Origin: DASXAI01 sp963728985
Lineage (GTDB): Bacteria; Actinomycetota; Acidimicrobiia; Acidimicrobiales; Ilumatobacteraceae
Assembly (NCBI GenBank): GCA_963728985.1
Contig: CAVSME010000003.1
Coordinates: 186,001-250,000, forward strand
Reading direction: 5' to 3'
Length of the DNA: 64,000 nucleotides
This document shows positions 8,460-17,015 of this stretch, piece by piece. The notes beneath the pieces are model-generated. The model made no database searches, was not told the origin of the DNA, and was given only the letters and a program-made list of their open reading frames with translations. The first letter of the stretch is position 1, and every line of letters begins with the position of its first letter. The translations under genes were made by a program, and so were the position numbers.

Positions 8460-9215
8460 ACGGCGCCGTGGGCGATGAGGCTACGGGCGCAATCGACCAC
8501 GGCATCGGAGGCTGGTCGAGGCTGCCACCCGAGGAGTTGCCGAGCTTTGGCGGTGCTGTGGACGTTGCGGCGGCCGAGACCGGGCACGATGCCGCGAAGT
8601 TGTGGCCGGCGGCGGGCGAGGAGCCGGATGAGCACATCGGGCGCGGTCTTCGTCGGCACCTTCCCGGCCGCCTCGCCGAGCGCGCCGCGCAACATGTCCG
8701 CCATGGCCGGCATGCCGATGAGCTCGCCGGTGGCGAGGAACCGCTCGCCCGCCGCCGGCGCCGCGGTCATCGCCAGGAGGTGGATCTCGGCGACATCGCG
8801 GACATCGACTACCTCGAGCTTGATCTTCGGCACCCGTCGCAGGCGACCGCGCAACAGGTTGCCGACCACCTGCACGGAGCCGAGGTTGTCGCCACCAAGG
8901 ATCGGGCCGAGAACGGCGCCCGGCAACACGGTCGTGAGCGTCGTGGAACCGCGGCCGTCGGTCATGTACTCCCAGGCCGCACGTTCCGCCAACGTCGTCG
9001 GCCAGAAGGTCGGCGGCGACAACGCTCAACCGGTCTCCCGGCTCTATCGCCTCGGCGACTGCCGCTCGCACCACCTCGACCTTGGCGAGGTCACGCACCG
9101 TCGTTCGAACGTCATATCCCTGCTCGAGCAGCCGGACAATGCACCAACGGGCGATGAAACCGGAGCCACCGGTCACGAGAACACGGGCGTCGGCGGGGAT
9201 CGGAGGTGGTCGCAT
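8456..9215 (-). pseudogene. NAD-dependent epimerase/dihydroflavonol-reductase-like gene, internally deleted and frameshifted
   Basis: From 9215 the frame gives a perfect Rossmann start (ADARVLVTGGSGFIARWCIVRLLEQ, then TTVRD and VVAADLLADD; about 75 residues) and then turns to nonsense. A second frame picks up homology at about 9010 with TLAERAAWEYM, TVLPGAVLGPIL, LEVVDVRDVAEIHLLAM and FLATGELIGM, and runs to the stop at 8456. In intact family members roughly 80-90 residues, including the catalytic YxxxK, lie between these blocks. Here they are missing and the frame changes at the join near 9000-9012. The gene cannot make a working enzyme unless the sequence is misassembled. It is the first gene of an operon with tetR. 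Confidence 0.8.
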
Positions 9216-9235
9216 CGGCGGCCACCCTAGCCACG

Positions 9236-9258
9236 AAGCGGAGGTTGTGTCTCCGTTT
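9236..9258. promoter_or_regulatory. Palindrome upstream of the reductase-tetR operon, candidate TetR operator
   Basis: Arms AAGCGGAG (9236-9243) and CTCCGTTT (9251-9258) pair at 7 of 8 positions around a 7-base centre. On the minus strand it reads AAACGGAG then CTCCGCTT. This size and spacing fit a TetR-family site, and it lies 21 bases upstream of the minus-strand gene start at 9215. It is distinct from the MerR dyad a few bases further along. Confidence 0.5.
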
Positions 9259-9266
9259 ATTGCGCC

Positions 9267-9298
9267 TTGACCTTCGACTCGGGTCGAAGCTTTACCGT
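9267..9298 (+). promoter_or_regulatory. MerR-type promoter with dyad in a long spacer
   Basis: A TTGACC -35 box at 9267-9272 is followed by a perfect dyad CTTCGAC-tcgg-GTCGAAG at 9272-9289 and a weak -10 box near TACCGT (9293-9298), a spacer of about 20 bases. An overlong spacer filled by a dyad is the hallmark of promoters twisted open by MerR-family activators. It sits just upstream of the merR-type gene, so the operon is probably autoregulated. Confidence 0.75.
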
Positions 9299-9304
9299 GG
9301 CCGG

Positions 9305-9757
9305 GTGAGCACGTACACGATCGGGGAGGTCGCCGAGCGCAGCGGCTTCAGCGCCTCGGCTCTCCGCTACTACGAGGGCATCGGGCTCGTCCCGCCCGCC
9401 CACCGCACGGCCGCGGGGTACCGCCTCTACGGCGACGAGGCGCTCGACCGCCTCACCTTCATCGCTCGGGCCAAGCAGCTCGGGTGCACGCTCGATGAGA
9501 TCACCGATCTCGTGGGGATCTGGGACGGCGAGCGCTGTGGACCGGTGCAGAAGCGCTTCCACGATCTCTTGACCTCGAAGCTCGCCGAGACCGAGCGCCA
9601 GATCGACGAGCTCACCGCCCTCGCCGACGAACTGCGCCAGGCCGCCCGCCGCCTGGCCGGGCCGGCGATCGACGGGCCGTGCAGCGAGCACTGCGCGTGC
9701 CTCGCTCTCGACGGCGTCATGCCGGTCGCCCTCACGACCAAGGCGCCCTCTCGATGA
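9305..9757 (+). CDS. MerR-family metal-type regulator
   Basis: 150 residues from a GTG. The helix-turn-helix STYTIGEVAERSGFSASALRYYEGIGL and the wing region GYRLYGDEALDRLTFI are canonical. A long coiled dimerisation helix follows (LLTSKLAETERQIDELTALADELRQ). Cysteines occur in GERCGPVQ (about C78) and in the C-terminal PCSEHCACL, arranged like the inducer site of thiophilic-metal sensors (MerR, ZntR and CadR type). The gene overlaps the next by ATGA and drives a module of two small proteins with adjacent cysteines. Sensing of mercury, or another soft metal such as zinc, cadmium or lead, is inferred. Confidence 0.9.
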   Translation: MSTYTIGEVAERSGFSASALRYYEGIGLVPPAHRTAAGYRLYGDEALDRLTFIARAKQLGCTLDEITDLVGIWDGERCGPVQKRFHDLLTSKLAETERQIDELTALADELRQAARRLAGPAIDGPCSEHCACLALDGVMPVALTTKAPSR

Positions 9758-10026
9758 GCGCCTCACGCAAGGACGGCCTCACCATCCTCGGCGTTGGCGC
9801 CGCCGCCTGCATCGCCTGCTGCGCCGGGCCCCTCCTCGCCCTCCTCGGCGGGCTCGGCATCGTCGGTCTCGCCAGCACCGTCGTGATCGGCGCCGTCGGC
9901 GTGCTGATCGCAGCGGCCGCCGTCATCGCCATCGTCGTCCTGCGCCCCCGCCGCGCCCGATACGTCGGGTCCGCCGCTGGACCGGTCGCGGTGGCCACCC
10001 CGACCCGACTCACCCGATCTTGCTGA
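9754..10026 (+). CDS. Small mercury-transport-like membrane protein with CxxCC motif
   Basis: 90 residues with two hydrophobic segments (about 10-38 and 42-65). The first contains CIACCAGPLLALLGGLGI, a cysteine pair in a membrane helix reminiscent of MerT/MerF-type metal transporters (CC-xGP.LLaaLG). The ATG overlaps the merR-type stop. The C-terminal tail is positively charged. In MerT, paired cysteines relay Hg(II) across the membrane; a comparable relay for a soft metal is inferred here. No mercuric reductase lies adjacent, though a MerA-like oxidoreductase is encoded at 35.3 kb. Confidence 0.65.
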   Translation: MSASRKDGLTILGVGAAACIACCAGPLLALLGGLGIVGLASTVVIGAVGVLIAAAAVIAIVVLRPRRARYVGSAAGPVAVATPTRLTRSC

Positions 10027-10042
10027 GCCCTGGAGGAGCGAC

Positions 10043-10402
10043 ATGAAGACCATCCCGATCTACGACGCCTCCGCCCCGATCGCCTGCACCGCGGGCAGCA
10101 GCGAGATCGCCGCCCGGATAAAGCAGATCGAGCGGATGCGCACCAGCCTCCAGGGCATCGAGCGGACCGAGCACGGTGTGCTGATGCGCTTCCCCAACCG
10201 CCGCGACGTCGAGGCTGACGTCCGGCAGTTCACCATCGCCGAGAAAGCGTGCTGCCAGTTCTGGGGGTTCGACATCACGCTCACCGCCGCCGAGATCCGC
10301 CTCCGTTGGGACGCCCCTCCGGCCCTCGACGACGCCATGGACCGCCTGCTCGAGCGGTTCCGAGGCGACGAACCCATCACCGCCAGCGGCGGCCTCCTCT
10401 GA
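10043..10402 (+). CDS. Small cysteine-pair protein of unknown function
   Basis: 119 residues, soluble, third gene of the merR-type operon, with GGAG about 9 bases before the ATG. The opening PIACTAGSSEIAARIKQIERM and the block VRQFTIAEKACCQFWGFDITL followed by IRLRWDAP recall small proteins that recur beside MerR genes in actinobacteria. They carry an invariant AExxCCxFxxF motif. The vicinal cysteines at about residues 70-71 suggest soft-metal binding. I do not know an assigned function; a cytoplasmic metallochaperone or a storage protein are guesses supported only by context. Confidence 0.6.
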   Translation: MKTIPIYDASAPIACTAGSSEIAARIKQIERMRTSLQGIERTEHGVLMRFPNRRDVEADVRQFTIAEKACCQFWGFDITLTAAEIRLRWDAPPALDDAMDRLLERFRGDEPITASGGLL

Positions 10403-10447
10403 TCTCGGTCGAGCATGGGGCGGTCGTGACCTGATAGACGTCGAGGC

Positions 10448-11458
10448 ATGACGCCGTCAGGTCTCGCACGCTCGACCCACGGCCGTCGTCGTGGCCGGTC
10501 GTGGGCGGTCCTGGCGGCCGTCTCGATCATCACGCTGCTCGTGGTCGCATTTCCTGGCGTGGCCAGCGCGGTGGGCGACGCCACGGCGTCGTCGGCCGAG
10601 GCGGCTCTCACGTGGTGGAAGGCGGCGATCCTCGGCATCGTCGAGGGCCTGACGGAGTACCTGCCGATCTCGTCGACCGGCCACCTGCTCGTGACGGCGC
10701 GCCTCCTGAACCTCCCCGATGAAAAAGGGAGTGCCGGCCTCGACGCCGTCAACACCTACATCATCGCCATCCAGCTCGGCGCCATCCTCGCCGTGGTCGG
10801 CGTCTTCCGGCACCGCTTTGTGCAGATGCTCCAGGGCGTGGCGGGCCGCAACCCCGAGGGGCGCCACCTGCTGGTGACCCTGGTGATCGCCTTCGTGCCG
10901 GCGGCCGTGGTGGGCGCCGCTCTCGACAGCCCGATCGAAGACGCGCTGTTCGGCCCGTGGCCCGTGCTCGTCGCCTGGATCGTCGGCGGCGTGCTCATCC
11001 TCGTGCTCCAGCGCACCGGCCACATCCCCGATCGCAACAACCTGAACAGGGGCCGCACCCGGAGTCTCGCCGAGATCACCTACCAACAGGCACTGATCAT
11101 CGGCCTCGCCCAGTGCATCGCACTGTGGCCGGGAACCAGCCGATCGCTGGCCACCATCATCGGCGCCCTCCTCGTCGGCGTGGCGATGCCCGTCGCCGTC
11201 GAGTTCAGCTTCCTGCTCGGCTTCGCGACCTTGAGCGCCGCCACCCTCTTCAAGCTGGCCAAGGACGGCGGCACGCTCGTCGACCAGTTCGGGGTGCTCA
11301 ACCCGCTCATCGGCGCCGCCTTCGCGTTCGTCGCGGCCGTCATAGCCATCCGCTGGTTGATCGGCTACCTCTCGAAGCACGACCTGACGATCTTCGCCTG
11401 GTACCGGTTCGCGGTCGCCGCCATCACGCTCATCCTTCTCGCCACCGCCGTCATCTGA
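10448..11458 (+). CDS. uppP: Undecaprenyl-diphosphatase (BacA/UppP)
   Basis: 336 residues, longer than the usual 270-280 because of an N-terminal extension with an extra hydrophobic segment (about 20-42) ending in an AxA-like site. The catalytic signatures are present: ILGIVEGLTEYLPISSTGHLL, divided around residues 57-77, and LWPGTSRSLATIIGALL near residue 225. The enzyme dephosphorylates undecaprenyl pyrophosphate to recycle the peptidoglycan lipid carrier, and high dosage gives bacitracin resistance. About eight membrane helices are visible. It starts 45 bases after the metal-type operon and could be co-transcribed or have its own promoter. Confidence 0.93.
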   Translation: MTPSGLARSTHGRRRGRSWAVLAAVSIITLLVVAFPGVASAVGDATASSAEAALTWWKAAILGIVEGLTEYLPISSTGHLLVTARLLNLPDEKGSAGLDAVNTYIIAIQLGAILAVVGVFRHRFVQMLQGVAGRNPEGRHLLVTLVIAFVPAAVVGAALDSPIEDALFGPWPVLVAWIVGGVLILVLQRTGHIPDRNNLNRGRTRSLAEITYQQALIIGLAQCIALWPGTSRSLATIIGALLVGVAMPVAVEFSFLLGFATLSAATLFKLAKDGGTLVDQFGVLNPLIGAAFAFVAAVIAIRWLIGYLSKHDLTIFAWYRFAVAAITLILLATAVI

Positions 11459-11505
11459 CGCCCGCGCCAATGGGCTACCGGCGACGGCGGCTCTAAGGTG
11501 CCGGC

Positions 11506-12855
11506 GTGGTCGTCCGGGGGGATGGTTTGAAGGTGCCGATCGCCGCGCGCTTCCTGCCCGGTCGGGTGTTCTACGGCTGGTACGTGGCGGTGGCGTGCGG
11601 GTTGATGATGTGGGTGACCGTGGGGGTCGGCTACTACGGACTGGCAACGTTCCTGCGACCACTGCAGGACGAGCACGATTGGTCCGCGGGGGTGGTCTCC
11701 GGCGCGACCGGCCTCTTCTTCGTGGTATCGGGCGTGTCGGCCCTCGTGGCGGGTCCGGCGATCGACCGCGGCGGCCCCAAGCGGATGATGGCCGTCGGCG
11801 CGTTGCTGACCGGGGTGAGCGCGGCGGCGGTCGGGTTCGTCGAGACGGTCTGGCAGCTGTACTTCGTCTACGCGGTGATGGCGGTGGCCTACGGCATGGG
11901 TGCCGCGGTGGCCGTCGGCTCGATCATGTCCAAGTGGTTCATCCACCACCGGGCCAAGGCCATCTCGCTGTCATCGACCGGGGTGTCGCTCGGGGGCGCC
12001 ACACTCGTCCCGCTCGGCACGTGGCTCATCGACAAGGGCGGACTCCAGCTGGGGGCGCCGGTTCTCGGGGCGCTGGTGGTTGTCGTCGCCCTTCCCGTCC
12101 TGTGGCTGGTGATCGCGGTCGAGCCTCAGGAGATGGGCTTGCAGGCCGACGGCCCCGGTGGTCCGGACGGCGTGCGACCGCAGCACCGCTCGCGTGTGCA
12201 GCTCCACACGCAGTACCGGATCTGGACCCGGCGGGAGGCGCGACACACGACGACGTTCTGGGCCCTCCTCGTCGGCTTCGCGCTCGCCCTCGCCACCCAG
12301 ACCGGGGTGCTCATCCACCAGCTGTCGTTCCTTCAGGATCCCGACAAGCTGGGGTCGCGCTCGGCCGCCGCCCTCGCCGTCACCGTCACCACCATCGGCT
12401 CGATCATCGCCCGTCTCGTGGTCGGCCAGTTCATCGCCGACAAGGGCGACAAACGGGTCATCACGGTGGTGCTGTTCGTGGGTCAAGCGGCGGCGGTGCT
12501 TCTGTACACAACGGTCAGCGGCACTGTCGCCATCTACACCGTCGCCCTGCTCTTCGGGTTCACCATCGGCAACATCTACATGATGATGTCGCTGCTCACC
12601 GCCGAGCTCTTCGGCCTCCTGTCCTTCGGGACCGTCTACGGCGTCGTCTCGCTGGCTGGACAGTTGGGCAGTGGCATCGGTCTCATCTTCATGGGCTGGG
12701 CCCACGACGTGACCGGCGGGTACACCGTCCCCTTCGTGGTGCTGGCCGCCGTCAACCTGCTGGCCGCCGTGATCATCACGTTCGCCCGGCCGCTGCCCAC
12801 GGCTCCCGTCGCCGTGACGACGGCGGTCGAGATGGACGTGCGCCCGGCGGGATGA
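11506..12855 (+). CDS. MFS transporter, monocarboxylate/oxalate-formate antiporter-like
   Basis: Up to 449 residues with 12 predicted membrane helices. The start FYGWYVAVACGLMMW and the block PAIDRGGPKRMMAVGALLTG, with DRGGPKR as the MFS loop 2-3 motif, fit the OFA/MCT branch that moves small organic acids. Two starts compete: the GTG at 11506, and a TTG at 11527 with a good GGGGGG Shine-Dalgarno at 11516-11521. The latter would remove seven residues. It is convergent with the following exporter gene, whose stop is only 9 bases away. The substrate is not identifiable. Confidence 0.85.
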   Translation: MVVRGDGLKVPIAARFLPGRVFYGWYVAVACGLMMWVTVGVGYYGLATFLRPLQDEHDWSAGVVSGATGLFFVVSGVSALVAGPAIDRGGPKRMMAVGALLTGVSAAAVGFVETVWQLYFVYAVMAVAYGMGAAVAVGSIMSKWFIHHRAKAISLSSTGVSLGGATLVPLGTWLIDKGGLQLGAPVLGALVVVVALPVLWLVIAVEPQEMGLQADGPGGPDGVRPQHRSRVQLHTQYRIWTRREARHTTTFWALLVGFALALATQTGVLIHQLSFLQDPDKLGSRSAAALAVTVTTIGSIIARLVVGQFIADKGDKRVITVVLFVGQAAAVLLYTTVSGTVAIYTVALLFGFTIGNIYMMMSLLTAELFGLLSFGTVYGVVSLAGQLGSGIGLIFMGWAHDVTGGYTVPFVVLAAVNLLAAVIITFARPLPTAPVAVTTAVEMDVRPAG

Positions 12856-12864
12856 CGGGCCGAC

Positions 12865-14403
12865 TCAGTGGTCGGCAGTGGCGAGCTTCGGTTGCATCGT
12901 GCCCGCGGCCTCGCTGTCGCGGATGAACAGGGCGGCGAATGCCGCGAGGAACGCGAACACGACGGCGGTTCCGAACGCCAAGTGGAAACCGGTGAGCGCG
13001 CTGTCGACCTCGTCGCCAGTCGGGATGTGGTCGAGCGCCATGTGGGCGGTGAGGATGCTGGCCATGATGGCCACGCCGAGGGAGACACCGATCTGCCGCT
13101 GCGTCGAGAAGATCGAGCTCGCCCTCCCGGTGTCGGCTGGCGAGATCGTCGCATAGGTCGCGGCCTGCATCGGCACGAACGCGAAGCCCATGCACAGCCC
13201 GCGCAGGAACATCAGGGCGCGGATGGTCCACAGGCTGGTGTCGAGCCCGATCTGGGTGAACGTGGCGACGGTCAGACCAGCGGCGAACAGGCCACCGGCC
13301 ATCAATCGCCTCGGCCCGATCTTCCGGTAGATCCGCCCGGCGACGAGCGACGAGATCATGATCCCGAACGCCTGGGGGAACGTCGTCAAGCCACTCGTCA
13401 ACGCATCCTGGCCGCGCAGCAACTGGAGGTACAGCGGCATCACGAACGTCAGCCCGAGGAAGCTGGCCATCGAGACCAACCCGACGATGTTGCACGTGCG
13501 GAACAGGCGATCGGACAAGAGCCGCAGGTCGAGCATGGGCCGCTCCACGTTGAGCTCCGTGAACACCAATGCGATGGCGCACAGCACGCCGAGCACACCG
13601 GTGACGACGACCGGCTTCGAGTCCCATCCCGCCGATGGTCCGTCGCTCAGCGCGAACACGATGAGCGCGAGAGCGGCCCCAGAGAACACGAAGCCGGGCA
13701 CGTCGAACCGGCCGGAGCCTGGCTCCTTGTGCTCGCGCAGGTTCTTCCAGCCGAAGAGGAACGCTCCGATCCCGATCGGGACGTTGATCAGGAAGATCCA
13801 GTGCCAGCTGGCATGGGTGACGAGCAGGCCGCCGAGTACGGGCCCCGCCGCCGGAGCGCACAGCGCCGGGATCATCACGATCATCGCCGCCTTCGCCCGC
13901 TCAGCCGGCGGGAAGGCCCGGAACAGCATCGCGATGCCGACCGGCGTGAGCATCCCACCGCCGACGCCCTGCAGGACCCGGAACAGGATCAGCTGCCCCA
14001 TCGAGGTCGACATCGAACACAGCAGTGAGCCGGCGGTGAACGCCGCGAGGGCGAACAGGAAGATCCGCTTCGTGCCGAACCGGTCGCCCAGCCAGCCCGA
14101 CGCCGGGATCCACACGGCAAGGCTGACCGTGTACCCGAGCACGACCCACTCGGCCATGCCGGACTGGAACTGTTCGCCGAGCGCCGGGATGGCGACGTTG
14201 ACGATCGTGGTGTCGAGGATGTCCAGGAACAGCGCCGTCACATAGACGATGGCGACGACGTACTTGTACTGGACCAGCCGGCCGAAGACGTTGACGAGCT
14301 CGTTGTGCCGGTCGATGGGGACAACGACGTCGGCGGAGAACGGCTCGGCCGTCCCGGTTGCGAGGACCTCCCCTTCCACAGTGCGCTCAGCAGCGTCGGT
14401 CAT
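12865..14403 (-). CDS. DHA2-family MFS multidrug exporter (EmrB/QacA type)
   Basis: 512 residues from the ATG at 14403; the open frame extends further upstream without family similarity. Fourteen hydrophobic segments are visible. DHA2 signatures include LDTTIVNVAIPALGEQF, SGWLGDRFGTKRIFL and LQGVGGGMLTPVGIAML (motif C region, RxxQGxGGA-like). It carries GPxxGGLLVTHASWHWIFLINVPIG, the strongly conserved 'W.wiF.iN.PiG' helix. Known members use the proton gradient to export drugs and cations. It lies 94 bases downstream of the P450 gene in the same direction, so it may export the P450 product or substrate. Confidence 0.9.
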   Translation of the reverse strand: MTDAAERTVEGEVLATGTAEPFSADVVVPIDRHNELVNVFGRLVQYKYVVAIVYVTALFLDILDTTIVNVAIPALGEQFQSGMAEWVVLGYTVSLAVWIPASGWLGDRFGTKRIFLFALAAFTAGSLLCSMSTSMGQLILFRVLQGVGGGMLTPVGIAMLFRAFPPAERAKAAMIVMIPALCAPAAGPVLGGLLVTHASWHWIFLINVPIGIGAFLFGWKNLREHKEPGSGRFDVPGFVFSGAALALIVFALSDGPSAGWDSKPVVVTGVLGVLCAIALVFTELNVERPMLDLRLLSDRLFRTCNIVGLVSMASFLGLTFVMPLYLQLLRGQDALTSGLTTFPQAFGIMISSLVAGRIYRKIGPRRLMAGGLFAAGLTVATFTQIGLDTSLWTIRALMFLRGLCMGFAFVPMQAATYATISPADTGRASSIFSTQRQIGVSLGVAIMASILTAHMALDHIPTGDEVDSALTGFHLAFGTAVVFAFLAAFAALFIRDSEAAGTMQPKLATADH

Positions 14404-14497
14404 CCCCAGCCCCCGCGTGGTCACCGGGGTGCGATCCCGGAGTTGGGCGATGGTAGGGCGTGCTCGGGCGGCGACACGAGTTGACGAGATGACCGGG

Positions 14498-15844
14498 TCA
14501 ACGTCGGGCGGTGACATGCATGGGTGCTCCGCCGGCGGGCCGGTTGACGACCATGCCGACGGGGCGGGGCTTGTTGCCGGAGAGCGGTTCGATGTCCAGG
14601 CGTTGGGCGAGCCGGGCGATGATGAGGGCGAGCTCCATCTGCGCCAGCGCGAAGCCGATGCAGTTGCGGGCGCCGCGACCGAAGGGGACCCAGGCGAGGT
14701 CGGCCAGGGCTCGCTGGTCGGCTGGGGGGTCGACGAAGCGGTCGGGGTCGAAATGCACCGGGTCGGTCCATGCCCGGGCGTCGCGGCCGGCGAGGTGGGC
14801 CGACCACAGGATCAGCGTCCCCTTGGGGATGTGGTAGCCGCCGATCGTGACGTCGCTGGCCGCTTCCCGTGGAGCGATGACACCGGCGGGGTGGAGGCGT
14901 GTCGTTTCGCGCATCACGCGATTGGCGAGATCGAGGCGGGCGAGGTGGGTCTCGTCGAACCCACCGCCGACCAAGACCGTGTCGGCCTCGCCGCGCAGCC
15001 GCTCCCAGAGCTCCGGGCCCGCAAGCGCGGCGCACCACAGCATCCACGCGAGCGTGGCCGAAGTGGTGTCGTAGCCCGCACCCATCAGGGTCACCACCTG
15101 GTCTCGGATCTCGGCGTCGGTCAGCGTCCCGTCGAGGACGAGGGTCTCGAGCACATCGCGCGGGTCGCCAGCGGGTTCGGCGCGACAGCGTGCGATCTCG
15201 GCGTCGACGATGGCGTCAAGGGCAGCACGATCGGCCCGGACGCGAGCACGACGTGTGTGCGGAAGCGGGTGTGGGAGCTGCCGAAGCGCCGGTGACTCGA
15301 GGTAGTCCTGCGGGCGTCGGAACAGCTCCCCGATCTCGGTCGCACGCGCGGCGAGCTGTTCACCGAACAGGGTCCGCACGACGATCTCCAGCACGAGGCC
15401 GCGCCCGACCTGGTACAGGTCGACCACGGCCGATCCGTCCCCGACTCGTTCGACGAGCGCGTCAACGTGGGCGTCAGTGCGCTCGACGATGGTCGGGATC
15501 CAGCCGTTGAGCCGTCGCCGGCTGAACGCCGCCTGGACCGACGAGCGTCGCCGCTTCCACTCGGGCCCGTCGCTGACGATCATCGACTCGTCCCCCACGA
15601 CGAAGCCCAGGACGTTGAACTTGTGGCCCCAGCGGAACGAGTCTGTCGACATGGCGAACAGCTCCCGCAGCGCCCCCGGGTCGCCGACCACCACCATCCG
15701 CAACGGCCCTGCGCCCAAGCCGACAATCGGCCCGTAGGTCGCGCGGAGCTCGTCGAGCACGGGTTGGGGATCGGCCAGCAGGCGCCGCAGCAACCGGGGT
15801 TGATGGCGCAGCGGCGGCCGGGGCAAGGAGCCGGCGGTGCTCAC
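14498..15844 (-). CDS. Cytochrome P450
   Basis: 448 residues beginning with GTG. All core motifs are present: the I-helix GAGYDTTSATL (oxygen activation threonine), the K-helix ETTRLHP (ExxR), and the heme loop PFGRGARNCIGFALAQME with the thiolate cysteine. The 'PEW/FDPDRF' meander appears as VHFDPDRFVDPP. It has no membrane anchor, so it is a soluble monooxygenase needing a ferredoxin and reductase, neither encoded nearby. The WGHKFNVLGFVVGDESMI opening resembles bacterial members acting on fatty acids, terpenes or xenobiotics. The substrate is unknown. Confidence 0.92.
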   Translation of the reverse strand: MSTAGSLPRPPLRHQPRLLRRLLADPQPVLDELRATYGPIVGLGAGPLRMVVVGDPGALRELFAMSTDSFRWGHKFNVLGFVVGDESMIVSDGPEWKRRRSSVQAAFSRRRLNGWIPTIVERTDAHVDALVERVGDGSAVVDLYQVGRGLVLEIVVRTLFGEQLAARATEIGELFRRPQDYLESPALRQLPHPLPHTRRARVRADRAALDAIVDAEIARCRAEPAGDPRDVLETLVLDGTLTDAEIRDQVVTLMGAGYDTTSATLAWMLWCAALAGPELWERLRGEADTVLVGGGFDETHLARLDLANRVMRETTRLHPAGVIAPREAASDVTIGGYHIPKGTLILWSAHLAGRDARAWTDPVHFDPDRFVDPPADQRALADLAWVPFGRGARNCIGFALAQMELALIIARLAQRLDIEPLSGNKPRPVGMVVNRPAGGAPMHVTARR

Positions 15845-16172
15845 CTCAGTCGGACATTCTTTCGCCCAGACCGCGCAAGGACGCTCGATACTCCTCAGCG
15901 GTCATCATCGGGATCGCGCCTCCTGGCTCTCGGGGCGTGAACGAAACAGGCTTCGAATCGGCAACCATATTCGGCTGGTTCGCCCTCGTCCGCTTCGGCG
16001 TGATTGACAGTGCCGTCAACAACGGCGGCATGTGCGCGGGACCGGGAACCGGCGCTCCGTGGCCCGGTCGTCTCAGTGCCCTGAAGGCGAGCACCGGCTC
16101 CGACGCTGGCGTCATCGGTGTCGAGGGGGCATCGTGTCCTGTCACGACTGCGACCAAAGACGGGGTACTGGT
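15845..16172. other. Divergent intergenic region between P450 and ion channel
   Basis: 328 bases with no convincing gene. A TTGACA hexamer at 16004-16009 has no matching -10 box at normal spacing. GGGG at about 16162 may serve as ribosome binding site for the channel. A 79-codon open frame from 15937 overlaps the channel start and has no family features. Confidence 0.5.
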
Positions 16173-16967
16173 ATGACTGAAGCTGAGGGGCAACGAGGCG
16201 AGCTGAAGAACACCGGCTACGAGATCTTCATCGGCATCCTGTCGGTCCTGTCGATCTTCAACCTGGTCCTGCTCTATGCGATCAATGACACCAGCCTGGA
16301 CACGGTGCTGCTCGTCATCAACGCGATCCTGAGCGGCGTCTTCCTGATCGACTTCACTTTCAGGCTGTTCACCGCCGAGTCGAAGACCCACTACTTCTTC
16401 CGCAACTTCGGCTGGGCGGACCTCCTCGCCAGCCTGCCCTTCCAGCAGGTGAAGGTTCTGCGGGTCTTCCGCCTCGTGCGGGTCTTTCGACTCCTGCGCG
16501 CCTACGGCGTGGCGAACGTTGCCCGCGGCCTTCTCAGAGATCGGGCAGGGAGTGCCTTGCTCACCCTGCTCCTCATGGGCATCCTGGTCCTCGAGTTCGG
16601 CAGTCTGGAGATCCTCCATGTCGAGCAGCACGCGCCCGGCGCCAACATCACGACCGCATCCGACGCCCTGTGGTACACGATCGTCACCATCTCGACCGTG
16701 GGCTACGGCGACAGGTACCCGGTCACCAACGAGGGACGAATCGTCGGCTCGCTCATCATCCTTGTCGGCGTCGGCATCTTCGGCACGTTCACTGGCTACC
16801 TCGCCAATCTCTTCTTGTCCCCGTCCAAGAAGAAGTCGCCCCCGGCGCAACCGTCGCTCGTGGGCGACGTTGCATCGCTGAGGGTCGATCAACTGAAGGC
16901 CCTACTGGCCCGTCAGCAAGCGGCCACCGACGAGATCAACCTGCTGCTCCAAGCCGACGGCCAGTGA
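16173..16967 (+). CDS. Voltage-gated potassium channel (Kv/KvAP-like, 6 TM)
   Basis: 264 residues. Helices S1-S3 occupy about residues 15-85. An S4-like voltage sensor has arginines or lysines every third position (VKVLRVFRLVRVFRLLRAY, about 92-110). S5, a pore loop with the filter TISTVGYGD (about 175) and S6 (IVGSLIILVGVGIFGTFTGYL) follow. The tail LRVDQLKALLARQQAATDEINLLL predicts a coiled coil that would tetramerise the subunits. The channel selects K+ by the TVGYGD filter. No RCK domain is present, so gating is likely voltage-dependent. It is convergent with the HpaB-like gene. Confidence 0.92.
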   Translation: MTEAEGQRGELKNTGYEIFIGILSVLSIFNLVLLYAINDTSLDTVLLVINAILSGVFLIDFTFRLFTAESKTHYFFRNFGWADLLASLPFQQVKVLRVFRLVRVFRLLRAYGVANVARGLLRDRAGSALLTLLLMGILVLEFGSLEILHVEQHAPGANITTASDALWYTIVTISTVGYGDRYPVTNEGRIVGSLIILVGVGIFGTFTGYLANLFLSPSKKKSPPAQPSLVGDVASLRVDQLKALLARQQAATDEINLLLQADGQ

Positions 16968-17015
16968 GCGGTTCAGCGCCGTCACGACCCAGACCCACGC
17001 TGCGTGCGTCCGCTG

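Noticed and set aside
15937..16176. 79-codon frame between the P450 and the channel gene
   Set aside because: No ribosome binding site or family features, and it overlaps the channel start.
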